61,158 nucleotides of DNA from Rubrivivax sp. (GCA_016790225.1 JAEUOZ010000042.1:1-61158), one strand, 5' to 3'; positions 34,602 to 46,747 are shown, numbered from the stretch's first letter. Made by a program: numbers and translations. Notes: generated by a model from the sequence alone, not told the origin.

Positions 34602-35750
34602 TCAGGCCACCACCCCCGCGGCCCGCAGGGCCGCCACGTCCTCGGGGCCGTAGCCGGCCTCGGCCAGCACGGCATCGGTCTGCGCACCCGGCTCGGGCGG
34701 CGTGCCCGGCTCGGGCGGCACGCTGCGGTCGAAGCGCGGCGCCACGCCGGGCTGCAGGAAGCCTTCGCGCTGCACATGGGCGCCACGCGCCACGGCATGC
34801 GGGTGCGCGGCGGCCTCGTCCATCGACAGCACGGGGGCCACGCAGGCATCGCTGCCGGCAAACAGGCTTTCCCATTCGGCGCGGGTCTTGCCGCGCAGGC
34901 ACGCGGCGATGGCCTCGCGCAGCGCCGGCCAGCTGGCGCGGCGGTACTGGACCTTCAGCCACTGCGCATCCAGCCCGGCGATGCGCACGAACTCGGCAAA
35001 GAACTTGGGCTCCAGCGGGGCCACCGAGAGCCAGCCGCCATCGGCCGTCTCGTAGCAGGCGTAGAACGGCGCGGCGCCATCGAGCAGGTTGTCGCCGCGC
35101 GCCGGGTTCCACTGTCCGGCGGCCTGCAGCCCGAAGAACATGCCCATCAGCGAGCTGGCGCCATCCACCATCGCGGCATCCACCACCTGGCCGCGGCCGG
35201 AGGTCTGGCGTTCGAAGAGCGCGGCCATCACGCCGAAGGCCAGGTACAGCGCACCGCCGCCGTAGTCGCCCACCAGGTTCAGCGGCGGCACCGGCGCGCC
35301 CGCGGCCGGGCCGATGGCGTGCAAGGCGCCGGTGAGGGCGATGTAGTTCAGATCGTGCCCGGCGCTGGGCGCCAGCGGGCCCTGCTGCCCGAAGCCCGTC
35401 ATGCGGCCGTAGACCAGCCGCGGGTTGCGCGCCTGGCAATCGGCCGGGCCCAGGCCCAGGCGCTCGGTCGTGCCCGGTCGGAAGCCTTCCAGCAGCACAT
35501 CGGCCTGATCGGCCAGGCGCAGCACCACATCGCGCCCGGCGGGCTGGCGCGTATCGACGGCCACCGACCGGCGCCCGCGCAGGTTGACCTCGTAGCGGCG
35601 CGGCAGCGCCAGACCCAGGCCGCTGGGCGCGATGCGGTCCACCAGGATGACGTCCGCGCCCAGATCGGCCAGCAGCTGGCCGCACAACGGCACCGGGCCG
35701 ATGCCGGCGAGCTCGATGACCTTCAGGCCCTGCAGCGGCCCGCCGCTCAT
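34602..35750 (-). CDS. CaiB/BaiF CoA-transferase family, methylacyl-CoA racemase type
   Basis: The product has 382 residues; ATG at 35750 follows GAGGGT. The N-terminus GLKVIELAGIGPVPLCGQLL and the HDLNYIALTGALHAIG block, with the catalytic Asp in GDYGGGALYLAFG, are those of alpha-methylacyl-CoA racemases rather than of formyl-CoA transferases. Such enzymes epimerise 2-methyl-branched acyl-CoAs for beta-oxidation. It is coupled with the NUDIX-lactamase gene downstream. Confidence 0.88.
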   Translation of the reverse strand: MSGGPLQGLKVIELAGIGPVPLCGQLLADLGADVILVDRIAPSGLGLALPRRYEVNLRGRRSVAVDTRQPAGRDVVLRLADQADVLLEGFRPGTTERLGLGPADCQARNPRLVYGRMTGFGQQGPLAPSAGHDLNYIALTGALHAIGPAAGAPVPPLNLVGDYGGGALYLAFGVMAALFERQTSGRGQVVDAAMVDGASSLMGMFFGLQAAGQWNPARGDNLLDGAAPFYACYETADGGWLSVAPLEPKFFAEFVRIAGLDAQWLKVQYRRASWPALREAIAACLRGKTRAEWESLFAGSDACVAPVLSMDEAAAHPHAVARGAHVQREGFLQPGVAPRFDRSVPPEPGTPPEPGAQTDAVLAEAGYGPEDVAALRAAGVVA

Positions 35751-35808
35751 CGGGCGACCCTCCGCGCTGCGCACGCCACGATGACTGCCTGGGAACGGCC
35801 CGGCGCGC

Positions 35809-36531
35809 TCATCGCTGCCCCTGAACGAAGCCGGCCAGACCGAGCAGCCGCGGCAGCTCGGTCATCGAATCGGCAAAGGCATCGGCCGGCAGCGTCTTCA
35901 CATCACGTCCTTCGTTATAGCCATAGGTCATGCACAGCACCGGCATGCCCGCCGCGCGCGCGGCCGTCACGTCGTTGACCGAATCGCCCACCATCAGTGT
36001 CTGCGCCGGGGGCACGCCCAGCTGCGCGGCAGCCCACAGCAGGGGTTGCGGATCGGGCTTGCGGCGCTCGCAGGTATCGCCGCCGCAGACCACGCGGAAG
36101 GCCGGCTCCAGCCCGCGCAGGCGCAGCAGGGCCTGCGCAAAGCGGCGCTGCTTGTTGGTCACCAGCGCCAGGGGCAGGCCGGCGGCATGCACCGCAGCCA
36201 CGGCCTCCAGTGCGCCGGGATAGGGCTGCGCGTCGTAGGCGCCCTCGTCCTGCAAGCGGCCGTAGTGATCGAAGAAGCCCTGCAGCAGCACGGCGCGCAA
36301 CGCGTCGTCGGCCTCGATGGCCTGCGCGGCGCAGGCCCGCTGCACCAGCGAAGGCGCGCCGCGGCCGATCATCGTGCGCACCGCCTGCGGCGTCGGCGCG
36401 CTCAGCCCCTGATCGGCCATCGAACGCTGCAGCGCCAGCGCGATGTCGCCGGCCGTGTCCATCAGCGTGCCATCCAGATCGAAGAGCAGGGCCTGCACCG
36501 GCCGGCCCTGGAACTGCGCCGGAGCGTTCAC
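35809..36531 (-). CDS. gph: Phosphoglycolate phosphatase
   Basis: The product has 240 residues of the HAD superfamily. Motif I is LLFDLDGTLMDT (nucleophile and acid Asp), motif II lies in LALVTNKQRRF, motif III is the Lys of CERRKPDPQPLL, and motif IV is MVGDSVNDVTAARAAGMP. A four-helix cap sits between motifs I and II. It converts 2-phosphoglycolate to glycolate, which feeds glyoxylate and hence the gcl pathway 5 kb away. Its ATG overlaps the stop of the upstream cysteine-cluster gene by 4 bases. Confidence 0.85.
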   Translation of the reverse strand: MNAPAQFQGRPVQALLFDLDGTLMDTAGDIALALQRSMADQGLSAPTPQAVRTMIGRGAPSLVQRACAAQAIEADDALRAVLLQGFFDHYGRLQDEGAYDAQPYPGALEAVAAVHAAGLPLALVTNKQRRFAQALLRLRGLEPAFRVVCGGDTCERRKPDPQPLLWAAAQLGVPPAQTLMVGDSVNDVTAARAAGMPVLCMTYGYNEGRDVKTLPADAFADSMTELPRLLGLAGFVQGQR

Positions 36532-37358
36532 CGCGCGTCCTCGGCCTGTGGCGCGGCCGGCCGCGCCATGCCTTCGTCCCAGCCCGGCCAGGCCCGGTCG
36601 AAATCGGTCATCAGCGCCGCCAGCTCGGCGTGCAGCGCCGGCTTGTCGATCAGCGCGCGGCGCAGGAAGCCGGCTTCGAAGGCCTGGAAGACATCGCCGG
36701 TGCCGGCCTGCACGCGCGCCTGCAGCCGCTGCGCGACATGGGCCTTGGTCAGGCGGTAGGCCTCCAGGTGCCAGCGCAGCAGCGGGCTCGACGCCAGCGC
36801 GGCGGTGAGCGCCAGGAAGGCCGGCAGCTGATCAAAGGGCAGTTGCTCCAGCCGGCAGGCCGATGGCAGGCCGCCGATGCGTTCCATCTCTTCATAGAGG
36901 CCCGTGCGCTCGACACCCACCAGCTGCCCCTGCAGATCGAAGCGCGGCAGCAGCGGGTAGAGGCGGCAGATGGTGGGCCGCGTGGCGTGATCGCAGGCGC
37001 ATCCGCCCGTGCGGCGGCTGATCACGGATTCGTGCTGCACCAGCCGGCCCGCCACCGGCGTGGCCTGCACCCGGAACTCGCAGGGCTCGAACTGCGCAGC
37101 CCAGCCGCTGCGCTGCAGCCAGGCCCACTCGCCCGGCAGCAGCGGCAGTTCCTGGAAGGGATGCTGGGCCAGGATGCGGTAGCGGCTCTTGTAGCGCTGG
37201 AAGCTGCAGCAGTGGGCATCGCCGCACAGCTTCCAGCAGTCCTTCACGTAGACCAGATCGGTGGCGTAGACCGTCTCGTAGATCGCGGCCAGCGCAGGGC
37301 TCAGCGGGCTGGCGGGTGCAGGCTGGGCGCGGGTGTCTGCGAGAGAGGAATCGGCCAT
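36528..37358 (-). CDS. Cysteine-cluster (YkgJ-like) protein
   Basis: The product has 276 residues. Cysteines group in CWKLCGDAHCCSF (about residues 42-54), CEF near 94 and GCACDHATRPTICRLYPLLPRF (about 119-140). This resembles the zinc/iron-chelating YkgJ family, with a longer C-terminal helical region than usual. No enzymatic motif is seen. Translation is coupled to gph through a 4-base overlap, so a functional tie to the phosphatase is possible. A metal-binding role is inferred from the cysteine pattern. Confidence 0.65.
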   Translation of the reverse strand: MADSSLADTRAQPAPASPLSPALAAIYETVYATDLVYVKDCWKLCGDAHCCSFQRYKSRYRILAQHPFQELPLLPGEWAWLQRSGWAAQFEPCEFRVQATPVAGRLVQHESVISRRTGGCACDHATRPTICRLYPLLPRFDLQGQLVGVERTGLYEEMERIGGLPSACRLEQLPFDQLPAFLALTAALASSPLLRWHLEAYRLTKAHVAQRLQARVQAGTGDVFQAFEAGFLRRALIDKPALHAELAALMTDFDRAWPGWDEGMARPAAPQAEDAR

Positions 37359-37399
37359 GCGGCAGATTTCAGCACAGCGGCCGAAGCCGGGCTGACCAC

Positions 37400-37443
37400 G
37401 GGCCGAAGAAGACCCCGGCCCGCCAGACCGGGGGCTTCGGCCC
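37400..37443 (-). terminator. Strong stem-loop after the aldehyde dehydrogenase gene
   Basis: GGGCCGAAG (37400-37408) pairs with CTTCGGCCC (37435-37443), and inside them CCCCGG pairs with CCGGGG. The hairpin starts 9 bases after the aldehyde dehydrogenase stop. No T tract follows on the minus strand, so it may act as a mRNA 3' stabiliser or an imperfect terminator. Confidence 0.45.
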
Positions 37444-37451
37444 GGGCCTGC

Positions 37452-38897
37452 TCAAACGCACAAGGTGCTGACCGACTTGGTGTTGAGGTAGGCCTCCAGC
37501 GCCTCCGGCCCGCCTTCGCTGCCGTAGCCGGAATCCTTGATGCCGCCAAAAGGCATCTCGGGCCAGGCCAGCGCCGGCTGGTTGATCCACAGCATGCCCA
37601 CCTGCAGGCCTTCGGTGATGGCCTGGGCGGTCTTCAGCGATCCGGTGAAGGCATAGCCGGCCAGACCGAAGGGCAGGCGGTTGGCCTCGGCCAGCATCTC
37701 GGGCAGCGTATCGAAGCCGCGCACGGCGGCGATGGGGCCGAAGGGCTCTTCGTTGAAGACCAGGCTGTCGCCGGGCACGTTGACCAGCACCGTGGGTGCG
37801 AAGAAATGGCCGCCGCTGCCGATGCGCTCACCGCCGGTGGCGACTTCCGCGCCGCGCTCGGCCGCATCGGCCACCAGGCGCTCCATGGCGCCCAGGCGGC
37901 GCGGATTGGCCAGCGGGCCCATGGTCACGCCGTCAGCCAGGCCGTTGCCCACCTTCAGCGCCCGCGTCGCGGCGACCAGGCCCTCGACGAAGGCCTGGCG
38001 CACGCTGTTGGCCACCAGAAAACGCGTGGGCGAGATGCACACCTGGCCGGCGTTGCGGTACTTGCCGGCCGCGGCCATCTTCGCGGCGCGCGCCACATCA
38101 CAATCCTCGGCCACGATCACCGGCGCATGGCCGCCCAGTTCCATCGTCACGCGCTTCATGTGCGCGCCGGCCAGCGCCGCCAGCTGCTTGCCCACCGGCG
38201 TGCTGCCGGTGAAGGTGATCTTGCGGATCGCCGGGTGCGGGATCAGGTATTCGCTCACCTCGGCCGGGTTGCCATAGACCAGGCCAATCACGCCCGGGGG
38301 CACGCCGGCATCGACAAAGGCGCGGATCAGTTCGGCCGGCGAAGCCGGCGTTTCTTCGGGCGCCTTGACGATGATGGAGCAGCCCGAGGCCAGCGCCGCG
38401 CCGAGCTTTCGCACGACCTGGTTGATCGGAAAGTTCCAGGGCGTGAAGGCCGCGACCGGGCCCACCGGCTCCTTGAAGACCTGCTGCAGCACGCCGGCCG
38501 CGCGCGGCGCGACGATGCGGCCGTAGACGCGCCGGCCTTCCTCGGCAAAGGTCTCGATCACCTCGGCGGCGAACAAGGTCTCGGCCTTGGCTTCGGCCAG
38601 CGGCTTGCCCTGCTCCAGTGTCATCAGCCGGGCGATGCCTTCGGCCCGCTCGCGCAGCAGGCGCGCCGCTTCGCGCATCGTCTTCGCCCGCTCGGCAGCC
38701 GGCACCTTGCGCCAGGTCTCGAAGCCCTTCACCGTGGCCGCCAGCGCGTCGTCCAGATCCGCCTTGCGCCCCAGCGCCACGCTGCCGATGCGCGCGCCGC
38801 TGGCGGGATCGTGAACGGCCAGCGTCTCGCCGGCGCGCGCGGGGCGCCACTGGTTGTCGATCAGGAGCAGGACGTCGGGGTAGGCGGGTGTGGTCAT
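37452..38897 (-). CDS. NAD(P)-dependent aldehyde dehydrogenase, succinate-semialdehyde type
   Basis: The product has 481 residues. The ALDH fold shows [21 protein letters not shown], the coenzyme loop [14 protein letters not shown], the general base Glu in [11 protein letters not shown] and the nucleophile Cys in [27 protein letters not shown] closes the C-terminus. The sequence resembles GabD-like enzymes acting on succinate or related semialdehydes. It stands alone between katG (divergent) and the cysteine-cluster gene. It could in principle replace BoxD for the benzoate pathway, but nothing here shows that. Confidence 0.88.
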   Translation of the reverse strand: MTTPAYPDVLLLIDNQWRPARAGETLAVHDPASGARIGSVALGRKADLDDALAATVKGFETWRKVPAAERAKTMREAARLLRERAEGIARLMTLEQGKPLAEAKAETLFAAEVIETFAEEGRRVYGRIVAPRAAGVLQQVFKEPVGPVAAFTPWNFPINQVVRKLGAALASGCSIIVKAPEETPASPAELIRAFVDAGVPPGVIGLVYGNPAEVSEYLIPHPAIRKITFTGSTPVGKQLAALAGAHMKRVTMELGGHAPVIVAEDCDVARAAKMAAAGKYRNAGQVCISPTRFLVANSVRQAFVEGLVAATRALKVGNGLADGVTMGPLANPRRLGAMERLVADAAERGAEVATGGERIGSGGHFFAPTVLVNVPGDSLVFNEEPFGPIAAVRGFDTLPEMLAEANRLPFGLAGYAFTGSLKTAQAITEGLQVGMLWINQPALAWPEMPFGGIKDSGYGSEGGPEALEAYLNTKSVSTLCV

Positions 38898-38972
38898 CTC
38901 GGGATCCGTTCTTGGCGTTGGGAGGAGCGGCCGCCCTCGACATCGAGGCCGATGACGGTCAGCCGTTCGTGA

Positions 38973-41366
<2,394 letters not shown>

Positions 41367-41373
41367 GCGCGCC

Positions 41374-42303
41374 TCAGGCTCGCAGCGCGCGCCGCAAGGC
41401 CGCCGCACACAGGGCGACTGCCGTGTGGGCTTCGTCGATCATGCGGCCCATGGGCACGAAGCCGTGGATCTGGCGCTCGAAGCAGACATATTGGCAGGGC
41501 ACGCCGGCTGCCGACAAGGCATCGGCGTACTGCCGGCCTTCGTCGCGCAGCGGGTCGTAGCCCGCGGTCAGCACCAGCGCCGGCGGCAAGCCGGCATGGC
41601 TGGCGGCCAGCAGCGGCGACGCGCGCCAGTCGCTCCATTGCGCGGCCTCGGGCACGTAGTGGCCGCGGTACCACATCATCGCCTCGTGGGTGAGCAGATA
41701 ACCCTGACCGTTGGCGGTGTGCGAAGGCGCCACGGCACGCATGTCGGTGGCCGGATAGATCAGCAGCTGGAAGGCGGGCAGCGGCTCGCCGGCCTCGCGC
41801 AGCGCCAGACAGACCACCGCAGCCAGATTGCCCCCGGCGCTGTCGCCGCCCACGGCGATGCGCGCGGCATCGAGGCCCAGCACGGGCGCCTGCTCGCGCA
41901 CCCAGCGCGTGACCGCCACGCAGTCGTCCACGGCCGCCGGAAACGGGTGCTCGGGGCCCATGCGGTAATCCACCGAGACCACCTCGCAGCCCGCGCCCAG
42001 CGCCAGCTCGCGGCACAGCACATCGTGCGTGTCGCAGTCCCCGATCACCCAGCCGCCGCCGTGCAGGTAGACCAGCACCGGCCGCGGCTGCCCGGGCTGC
42101 ACGGGCGCGGGGCGGTACAGGCGCACCGGAACGCCGCCGGCCAGCATGTCGCGCACCTCGTGCAGCGGCAGCGGATCGGGTTGCGAAAACGCGCGCCGAT
42201 CCCGGTACAGCTGCCGCGCCTGCGGCGGCTGCAGCTGCTCCACGGGCGGCACGCCGTTGGCGATCATCAGGTCCAGCAGGGCACGCGCCTGGGGGTCCAG
42301 CAT
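41374..42303 (-). CDS. HSL-type alpha/beta hydrolase (acetyl-hydrolase-like)
   Basis: The product has 309 residues of the hormone-sensitive-lipase/esterase group. The oxyanion motif is YLHGGGWVIGD, the nucleophile elbow GGDSAGGNLAA, the Asp lies in GYDPLRDEG and the His in QIHGFVPMG. It probably hydrolyses a short-chain ester in the cytosol. It lies 43 bases downstream of an orphan TRAP binding-protein gene and is likely co-transcribed with it, so the two may act on the same compound. Confidence 0.87.
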   Translation of the reverse strand: MLDPQARALLDLMIANGVPPVEQLQPPQARQLYRDRRAFSQPDPLPLHEVRDMLAGGVPVRLYRPAPVQPGQPRPVLVYLHGGGWVIGDCDTHDVLCRELALGAGCEVVSVDYRMGPEHPFPAAVDDCVAVTRWVREQAPVLGLDAARIAVGGDSAGGNLAAVVCLALREAGEPLPAFQLLIYPATDMRAVAPSHTANGQGYLLTHEAMMWYRGHYVPEAAQWSDWRASPLLAASHAGLPPALVLTAGYDPLRDEGRQYADALSAAGVPCQYVCFERQIHGFVPMGRMIDEAHTAVALCAAALRRALRA

Positions 42304-42346
42304 GGGAGGGCTTCCGCTTCGGTCAAAAGTCAGCCAGGGGCAGGCC

Positions 42347-43390
42347 TCAGGTGGTCTTGCCGTGCTTGGCGATCAGATCGCGCGCGGCCTGCAGCAGCTG
42401 CTTGCCCTTGAAGCCGCGCTTGTCCATGTCGGCCGCCCACTCGTCATCCACCTGCGCCGACAGCCGCGTGAATTCCGCCGCCTGCTCGTTGGTGAAGGTG
42501 TAGATGGTGTTGCCGCGGTCGACCGCAGCCTTGCGGCCTGCGGCATCGCCGGCCTGCTGCGTCCTGCCCAGGAAGGCCGAGGTGGCCATGCCGGAGTTGG
42601 CATCGATCACACGCTTGAGATCCGGCGCCAGCCCGTCGTAGCGGGCCTTGTTCATGGCCATCACGAAGGTGGTGGTGTAGAGCGCGCCGGCCGAGGCCGG
42701 AAACTCGCTGTGGTGCTTGCTCAGCTCGTGCACCTTGACCGAGGGCACGACCTCCCAGGGAATGCACACGGCATCCACCGTGCCCTTGGACAGCGCATCC
42801 GGAATCTGCGGCAGCGGAAAGCCCACCGGCGCCGCACCCAGCGAGCCCAGCAGCTTGGTCACCTGGCGCGTGGGGCCGCGCACCTTCATGCCCTTCAGAT
42901 CCGCGGCACTGCGGATGGGCTTGGTGGCGGAGTGGAACATCCCCGGGCCATGCACCTGCAGCGCAATGACCTGCGTTTCCTTGAACTCGTCGGGCGCCTG
43001 GGTCTGGAAGTACTCCCAGAAGGCCTTGGAGGTGGCTTCGGCGTTGTTCATCATGAACGGCAGCTCGAAGGCCTCGATGCGCGGAAAGCGTCCCGGCGTA
43101 TTGCCTGGCAGCGTCCAGACCACGTCGACCACGCCGTCGCGCGCCTGGTCGTAGAGCTGGCCGGGGTTGCCGCCCAGCTGCATCGCCGGATAGGCCTCGA
43201 ACTTGATGCGTCCGCCGGAATCCTTCTCGACCTTGTCCATCCAGGCCTTGTGCATGTTGAGCCAGACGTTGGACACCGGGGACATGAAGGTGTGGAACTT
43301 CAGCGTCACGGTCTGCTGGGCAAAGCCCACCAGCGCGGGCGCGCCGAGCGCGGCGCCGGCCGTGGCTTGGATGAGGGTGCGGCGTTTCAT
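42347..43390 (-). CDS. TRAP transporter periplasmic binding protein (DctP family), orphan
   Basis: The product has 347 residues. A signal peptide (about 1-25, MKRRTLIQATAGAALGAPAL) precedes the DctP fold; HTFMSPVSNVWLN begins the mature protein. The carboxylate-binding Arg is probably in KGMKVRGPTRQ (about residue 170). No DctQ or DctM membrane genes are adjacent, so the transporter must be encoded elsewhere or shared. The ligand is most likely an organic acid, as in the family. Confidence 0.88.
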   Translation of the reverse strand: MKRRTLIQATAGAALGAPALVGFAQQTVTLKFHTFMSPVSNVWLNMHKAWMDKVEKDSGGRIKFEAYPAMQLGGNPGQLYDQARDGVVDVVWTLPGNTPGRFPRIEAFELPFMMNNAEATSKAFWEYFQTQAPDEFKETQVIALQVHGPGMFHSATKPIRSAADLKGMKVRGPTRQVTKLLGSLGAAPVGFPLPQIPDALSKGTVDAVCIPWEVVPSVKVHELSKHHSEFPASAGALYTTTFVMAMNKARYDGLAPDLKRVIDANSGMATSAFLGRTQQAGDAAGRKAAVDRGNTIYTFTNEQAAEFTRLSAQVDDEWAADMDKRGFKGKQLLQAARDLIAKHGKTT

Positions 43391-43557
43391 GATGGCTTTG
43401 TCTCCTGCGGGTCATGGAAAAGGCAAGGGGCGGCCGGACGGCGCGCCCCCGTGGGCGGGATTTCAGTGCAGCAGGCCGGGCGCCGCAAGAGGGTTTGCGA
43501 CGGGGCCGCATGCTCTTGGGCGAACGCGCGGCCCGGGCAGCCACGGGCCGCGTGGCC

Positions 43558-45723
43558 CTACTTCAGCACCTCGAACAGGTTGTTGTAGTCATCGGTCCAG
43601 GGCCGCACGCGTGCCTCGGTCTTGAGCATCTCGCCCTTGCCGCGGGCCTTCAGCCACTGGAGCAATGCGTCGTTGGCGGTCACCAGCACCCAGTCGCTCT
43701 TGAACAGCGGGCTGTCGTCATCGGGTTCGTCCACCACGATCCAGGCCTTCAGGCCGGCTTCCTCGGCCATCTGCTGCACCACGGGCTGCAGGTTGAGATA
43801 GCGGTTGCTGATGTGGAAAGCAACCGCGCCCCCTTCGCGCAGGTGCCGCCGGTAGACCGTCAACGCCTGCCGCGTGATCAGGTGCACCGGGATCGAATCG
43901 CTGGAAAAGGCGTCGACGGCCAGCAGATCGAAGCCCTGCGCCGGCTCACGCTCCAGCACCAGCCGCGCATCGCCCAGCGGCGTCTCGACGCGCGCCTTGG
44001 TATCCGAGAGGTAGCTGAAGCGCCGCTCGGCCAGGCTCAGCACCGCGGGGTTGAGCTCGTAGAAGCGGTAGCTGTCGCCTTCGCGTCCGTAGGCAGCGAG
44101 CGTGCCCACGCCCAGGCCGATGAGGCCGATGTTCTGCGGCTTGCCGCCGGCCAGCTCACGCAGGCCGAGGATGGCCTGGCCGACGCCGGAGCTGACGCCG
44201 TAGTAGCTGGTCGGGCTGGCGCGGTACTGCGGATTGCGGTACTGCTCGCCATGCGTGATCACGCCGTGCAGCATGCGCCACTTCGCGTTCGGGTTGTCAT
44301 CGGGTGCGGTGGCCTTCACGCGCAGCGTGCCGTAGAAGTTGCGGCTCATCTCGATGGCGTCGTCGTGGATCGATTCCACATAGCGCCAGCCGAAGAAGCT
44401 GCAGCAGATCACGGCCAGCAGCGCCAGGCTCTTCAGCCGCGCCGGCACCAGCCACAGCAGCACGGCGGCGGCCACCAGCAGTGCCGCCGGCATCTCCCAG
44501 TACCAGTTCAGCGTCAGCGGCGCGGCGATGCCCACCAGCAGACCCCCCAACGCACCACCCAAGGAGACCATCAGATAGAAGCGCGTCAGGTGCAGCGGCG
44601 AAGGTTTGCGCTGCACCAGCTCGCCATGGAAGAACATGCACAGCACGAACAGGCCCCAGGCATACAGCGGCACCGCCAGATCCAGCGGCAGGATGCCCTG
44701 CTCGAAGTAGGCGAGCCAGCCGTCCTCGCTCGTCCAGCTGCGGTTGGGCCGGTAGGCCAGGCCGGCCATCATCAGCACCGCCGTCACCGCCGCCAGGGCC
44801 TGGTACCAGCCGCGCCAGTACCAGCCGCGCCCATCGAAGGTGAGGATGAAGCTGATGAGGTAGATGGCCAGCGGCAGCACCCACAGGAAGGGCACGGAGG
44901 CCACGTTCTGCGTGATGTGCGTGGTGATGGCCAGCAGAAACACCGATCCCAGCGCCGCCAGCAGCAGCCACAGGCCCATCTGCGCGGCGGTGGGGGCCGC
45001 ATCGGGCGCCGCGCCGGCCGGGCTGGTGCCGGCGTTGGGGGCGTTGGTGGCGGTGACGGTGGCGGCGGAGGCGGCGGTGGAGGCCTCATCGTCCCGCGGC
45101 TGCACCGGCTGCACCGGAATCGGCGCCGGCCGGCTGGCCAGCCAGGCGCTGCCCAGCGCCAGCAGCACGAAGAGCCCGTAGCCCAGGCTCCATCCCACCG
45201 ATTGCCAGCGGTTGGTGGCAGCCGGCTCGATGAGCGGCGGGTAGCTCACCAGCGCCAGCATCGAGGCCACGTTGGACAGCGCATACAGGCGCCACACCGA
45301 GCCCGCCGTGGGCGTGCCGGCAAAGCGCCGCGCAAACCAGGCCTGCACCAGCGGGCCGGTGGTGGACAGCATCAGGTAGGGCAGCCCGATCGTGGCCGCC
45401 AGCAGCAGCAGGATGCGGCCGATGGGGTTGTCGGCATCGGCGGGCTTGAAGGCCTCCGACGGCGTGATCGGCAGCACCAGCAGCGACAGCAGCAGCAGCG
45501 TGCCGTGCAGCAGCGCCTGCTGGCGCGCCTGCAGCTTGCGGATCACCTGGTCGGAATAGAAGTACCCGGCCAGCAGCGTGACCTGGAAGAAGACCATGCA
45601 GGTGGTCCACACCGCGGCAGAGCCGCCGAACCAGGGCAGGATCTGCTTGGCGATGATGGGCTGCACCAGGAACAGCAGAAAGGCCGACAGGCCGATGGTG
45701 GCGGCAAAGACGATCAAGAGCAC
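43558..45723 (-). CDS. Polytopic membrane protein fused to a spermidine-synthase-like domain
   Basis: The product has 721 residues. Residues about 1-210 and 250-455 contain roughly twelve hydrophobic helices, interrupted by an Ala/Thr/Pro-rich loop (about 205-245). Residues about 470-720 are a Rossmann methyltransferase-like domain of the spermidine synthase family with IGLIGLGVGTLAAYG, YELNPAVLSLAERRF, LLAVDAFSSDSIPVHLITRQAL and RPWTDDYNNLFEVL. The motif HGVITHGEQY is typical of these membrane-fused forms. Polyamine synthesis is not assured; aminopropyl transfer to an unknown acceptor or a structural role is possible. Confidence 0.85.
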   Translation of the reverse strand: MLLIVFAATIGLSAFLLFLVQPIIAKQILPWFGGSAAVWTTCMVFFQVTLLAGYFYSDQVIRKLQARQQALLHGTLLLLSLLVLPITPSEAFKPADADNPIGRILLLLAATIGLPYLMLSTTGPLVQAWFARRFAGTPTAGSVWRLYALSNVASMLALVSYPPLIEPAATNRWQSVGWSLGYGLFVLLALGSAWLASRPAPIPVQPVQPRDDEASTAASAATVTATNAPNAGTSPAGAAPDAAPTAAQMGLWLLLAALGSVFLLAITTHITQNVASVPFLWVLPLAIYLISFILTFDGRGWYWRGWYQALAAVTAVLMMAGLAYRPNRSWTSEDGWLAYFEQGILPLDLAVPLYAWGLFVLCMFFHGELVQRKPSPLHLTRFYLMVSLGGALGGLLVGIAAPLTLNWYWEMPAALLVAAAVLLWLVPARLKSLALLAVICCSFFGWRYVESIHDDAIEMSRNFYGTLRVKATAPDDNPNAKWRMLHGVITHGEQYRNPQYRASPTSYYGVSSGVGQAILGLRELAGGKPQNIGLIGLGVGTLAAYGREGDSYRFYELNPAVLSLAERRFSYLSDTKARVETPLGDARLVLEREPAQGFDLLAVDAFSSDSIPVHLITRQALTVYRRHLREGGAVAFHISNRYLNLQPVVQQMAEEAGLKAWIVVDEPDDDSPLFKSDWVLVTANDALLQWLKARGKGEMLKTEARVRPWTDDYNNLFEVLK

Positions 45724-45766
45724 TCTCCGGCGTGCGGGTCTATCAGGGTGCAGGCGACGCAGCGGG

Positions 45767-46747
45767 CTATTCGGGCTTGATGCCGGCGCGCGCGATCAGG
45801 GCCTTCCAGGTCTCGTGCTCTTCGCGGTACAGGCGCGCAAACTGCGCCGGCGAGCCGCCGCCGGGCTCGGCCCCGAAGTTGCCCATGCGCTCCACCACAT
45901 CGGGCATCGCGACGATGGCATTGAGCTCGCGGTTCATCCGCTGCACCACCTCGTTGGAGGTGCCGGGCGGCGCGAAGAAGCCGAACCAGTTGGCCAGCAC
46001 CAGATCGCGCACGCCGGCCTCGGCCATGGTGGGCACTTCGGGCAGCGAGGGCGAGCGCCGCTCGCCCGTGACGGCCAGCGCACGCACCTTGCCGTCCCTG
46101 ATGTGCGGCTGCGCCGAGACGATGCTGTCCATCAGGAAGGCGATCTGCCCGGCCACCAGGTCGGTGATCACCAGGCCCGTGCCGCGGTAAGGAATGTGCA
46201 CCACGAAGAGCCCGCCCGCGCGCCACTTGAACATCTCCGCCGACAGGTGCGGATAGGTGCCGATGCCGCTGGAGCCGAAGTTGTACTTGCCGGGGTTCTT
46301 CTTCAGCAGCTGCACGAGCTCCTGCGTGCTGCGCGCCGGAAAGTCCTTGCCCACCACCAGCACGCTGGGCGCCGTGGCCACCAGCCCCAGCGGCGTGAAG
46401 TCCTTGAAGGCGTCATAGGGCAGGCGCGGGTTGAGCGCGGGGCCGATGCTGTGCGTGGAACTGGTGGACAGCAGGATCGTGTAGCCATCGGGTGGCGCCT
46501 TGGACACGATGTCCGCGCCCAGCGATCCGCCCGCGCCGGGCTTGTTGTCCACCACCACCTGCTGACCCAGCGCCGTGGCCAGCTTCTGCGCGAAGAGCCG
46601 GCCGATGATGTCGGTGGCGCCGCCCGCCGGAAACGGGATCACGAGGCGGATGGGTCTGTTCGGCCAGGCGGCCGGGGTCTGGGCCTGCACGGCGGTCGGG
46701 CTGGCGCAGGCAGCCGCCAGCAGCAGTGCGGCGTCTCGGCGATTCAT
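45767..46747 (-). CDS. Tripartite tricarboxylate transporter (Bug/TctC) receptor, orphan
   Basis: The product has 326 residues. A signal peptide (about 1-22, ending AVQAQ) is followed by the Bug fold, with WPNRPIRLVIPFPAGGATDIIGR and the ligand loop NKPGAGGSLGADIV. Bug receptors are greatly expanded in Burkholderiales and usually stand alone without TctA/TctB genes, as here. Ligand unknown, probably a carboxylate. It ends 43 bases before the membrane-spermidine-synthase gene on the same strand. Confidence 0.9.
   Translation of the reverse strand: MNRRDAALLLAAACASPTAVQAQTPAAWPNRPIRLVIPFPAGGATDIIGRLFAQKLATALGQQVVVDNKPGAGGSLGADIVSKAPPDGYTILLSTSSTHSIGPALNPRLPYDAFKDFTPLGLVATAPSVLVVGKDFPARSTQELVQLLKKNPGKYNFGSSGIGTYPHLSAEMFKWRAGGLFVVHIPYRGTGLVITDLVAGQIAFLMDSIVSAQPHIRDGKVRALAVTGERRSPSLPEVPTMAEAGVRDLVLANWFGFFAPPGTSNEVVQRMNRELNAIVAMPDVVERMGNFGAEPGGGSPAQFARLYREEHETWKALIARAGIKPE

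Noticed and set aside
37452..38897. Aldehyde dehydrogenase as BoxD
   Set aside because: It resembles succinate-semialdehyde dehydrogenases, lies 8 kb from the box operon and has no shared operator motif; the assignment cannot be supported.
35997..38972. A 991-codon open frame on the plus strand
   Set aside because: It runs antisense through gph, the cysteine-cluster gene and the aldehyde dehydrogenase, all of which have clear family motifs; the frame itself has none.
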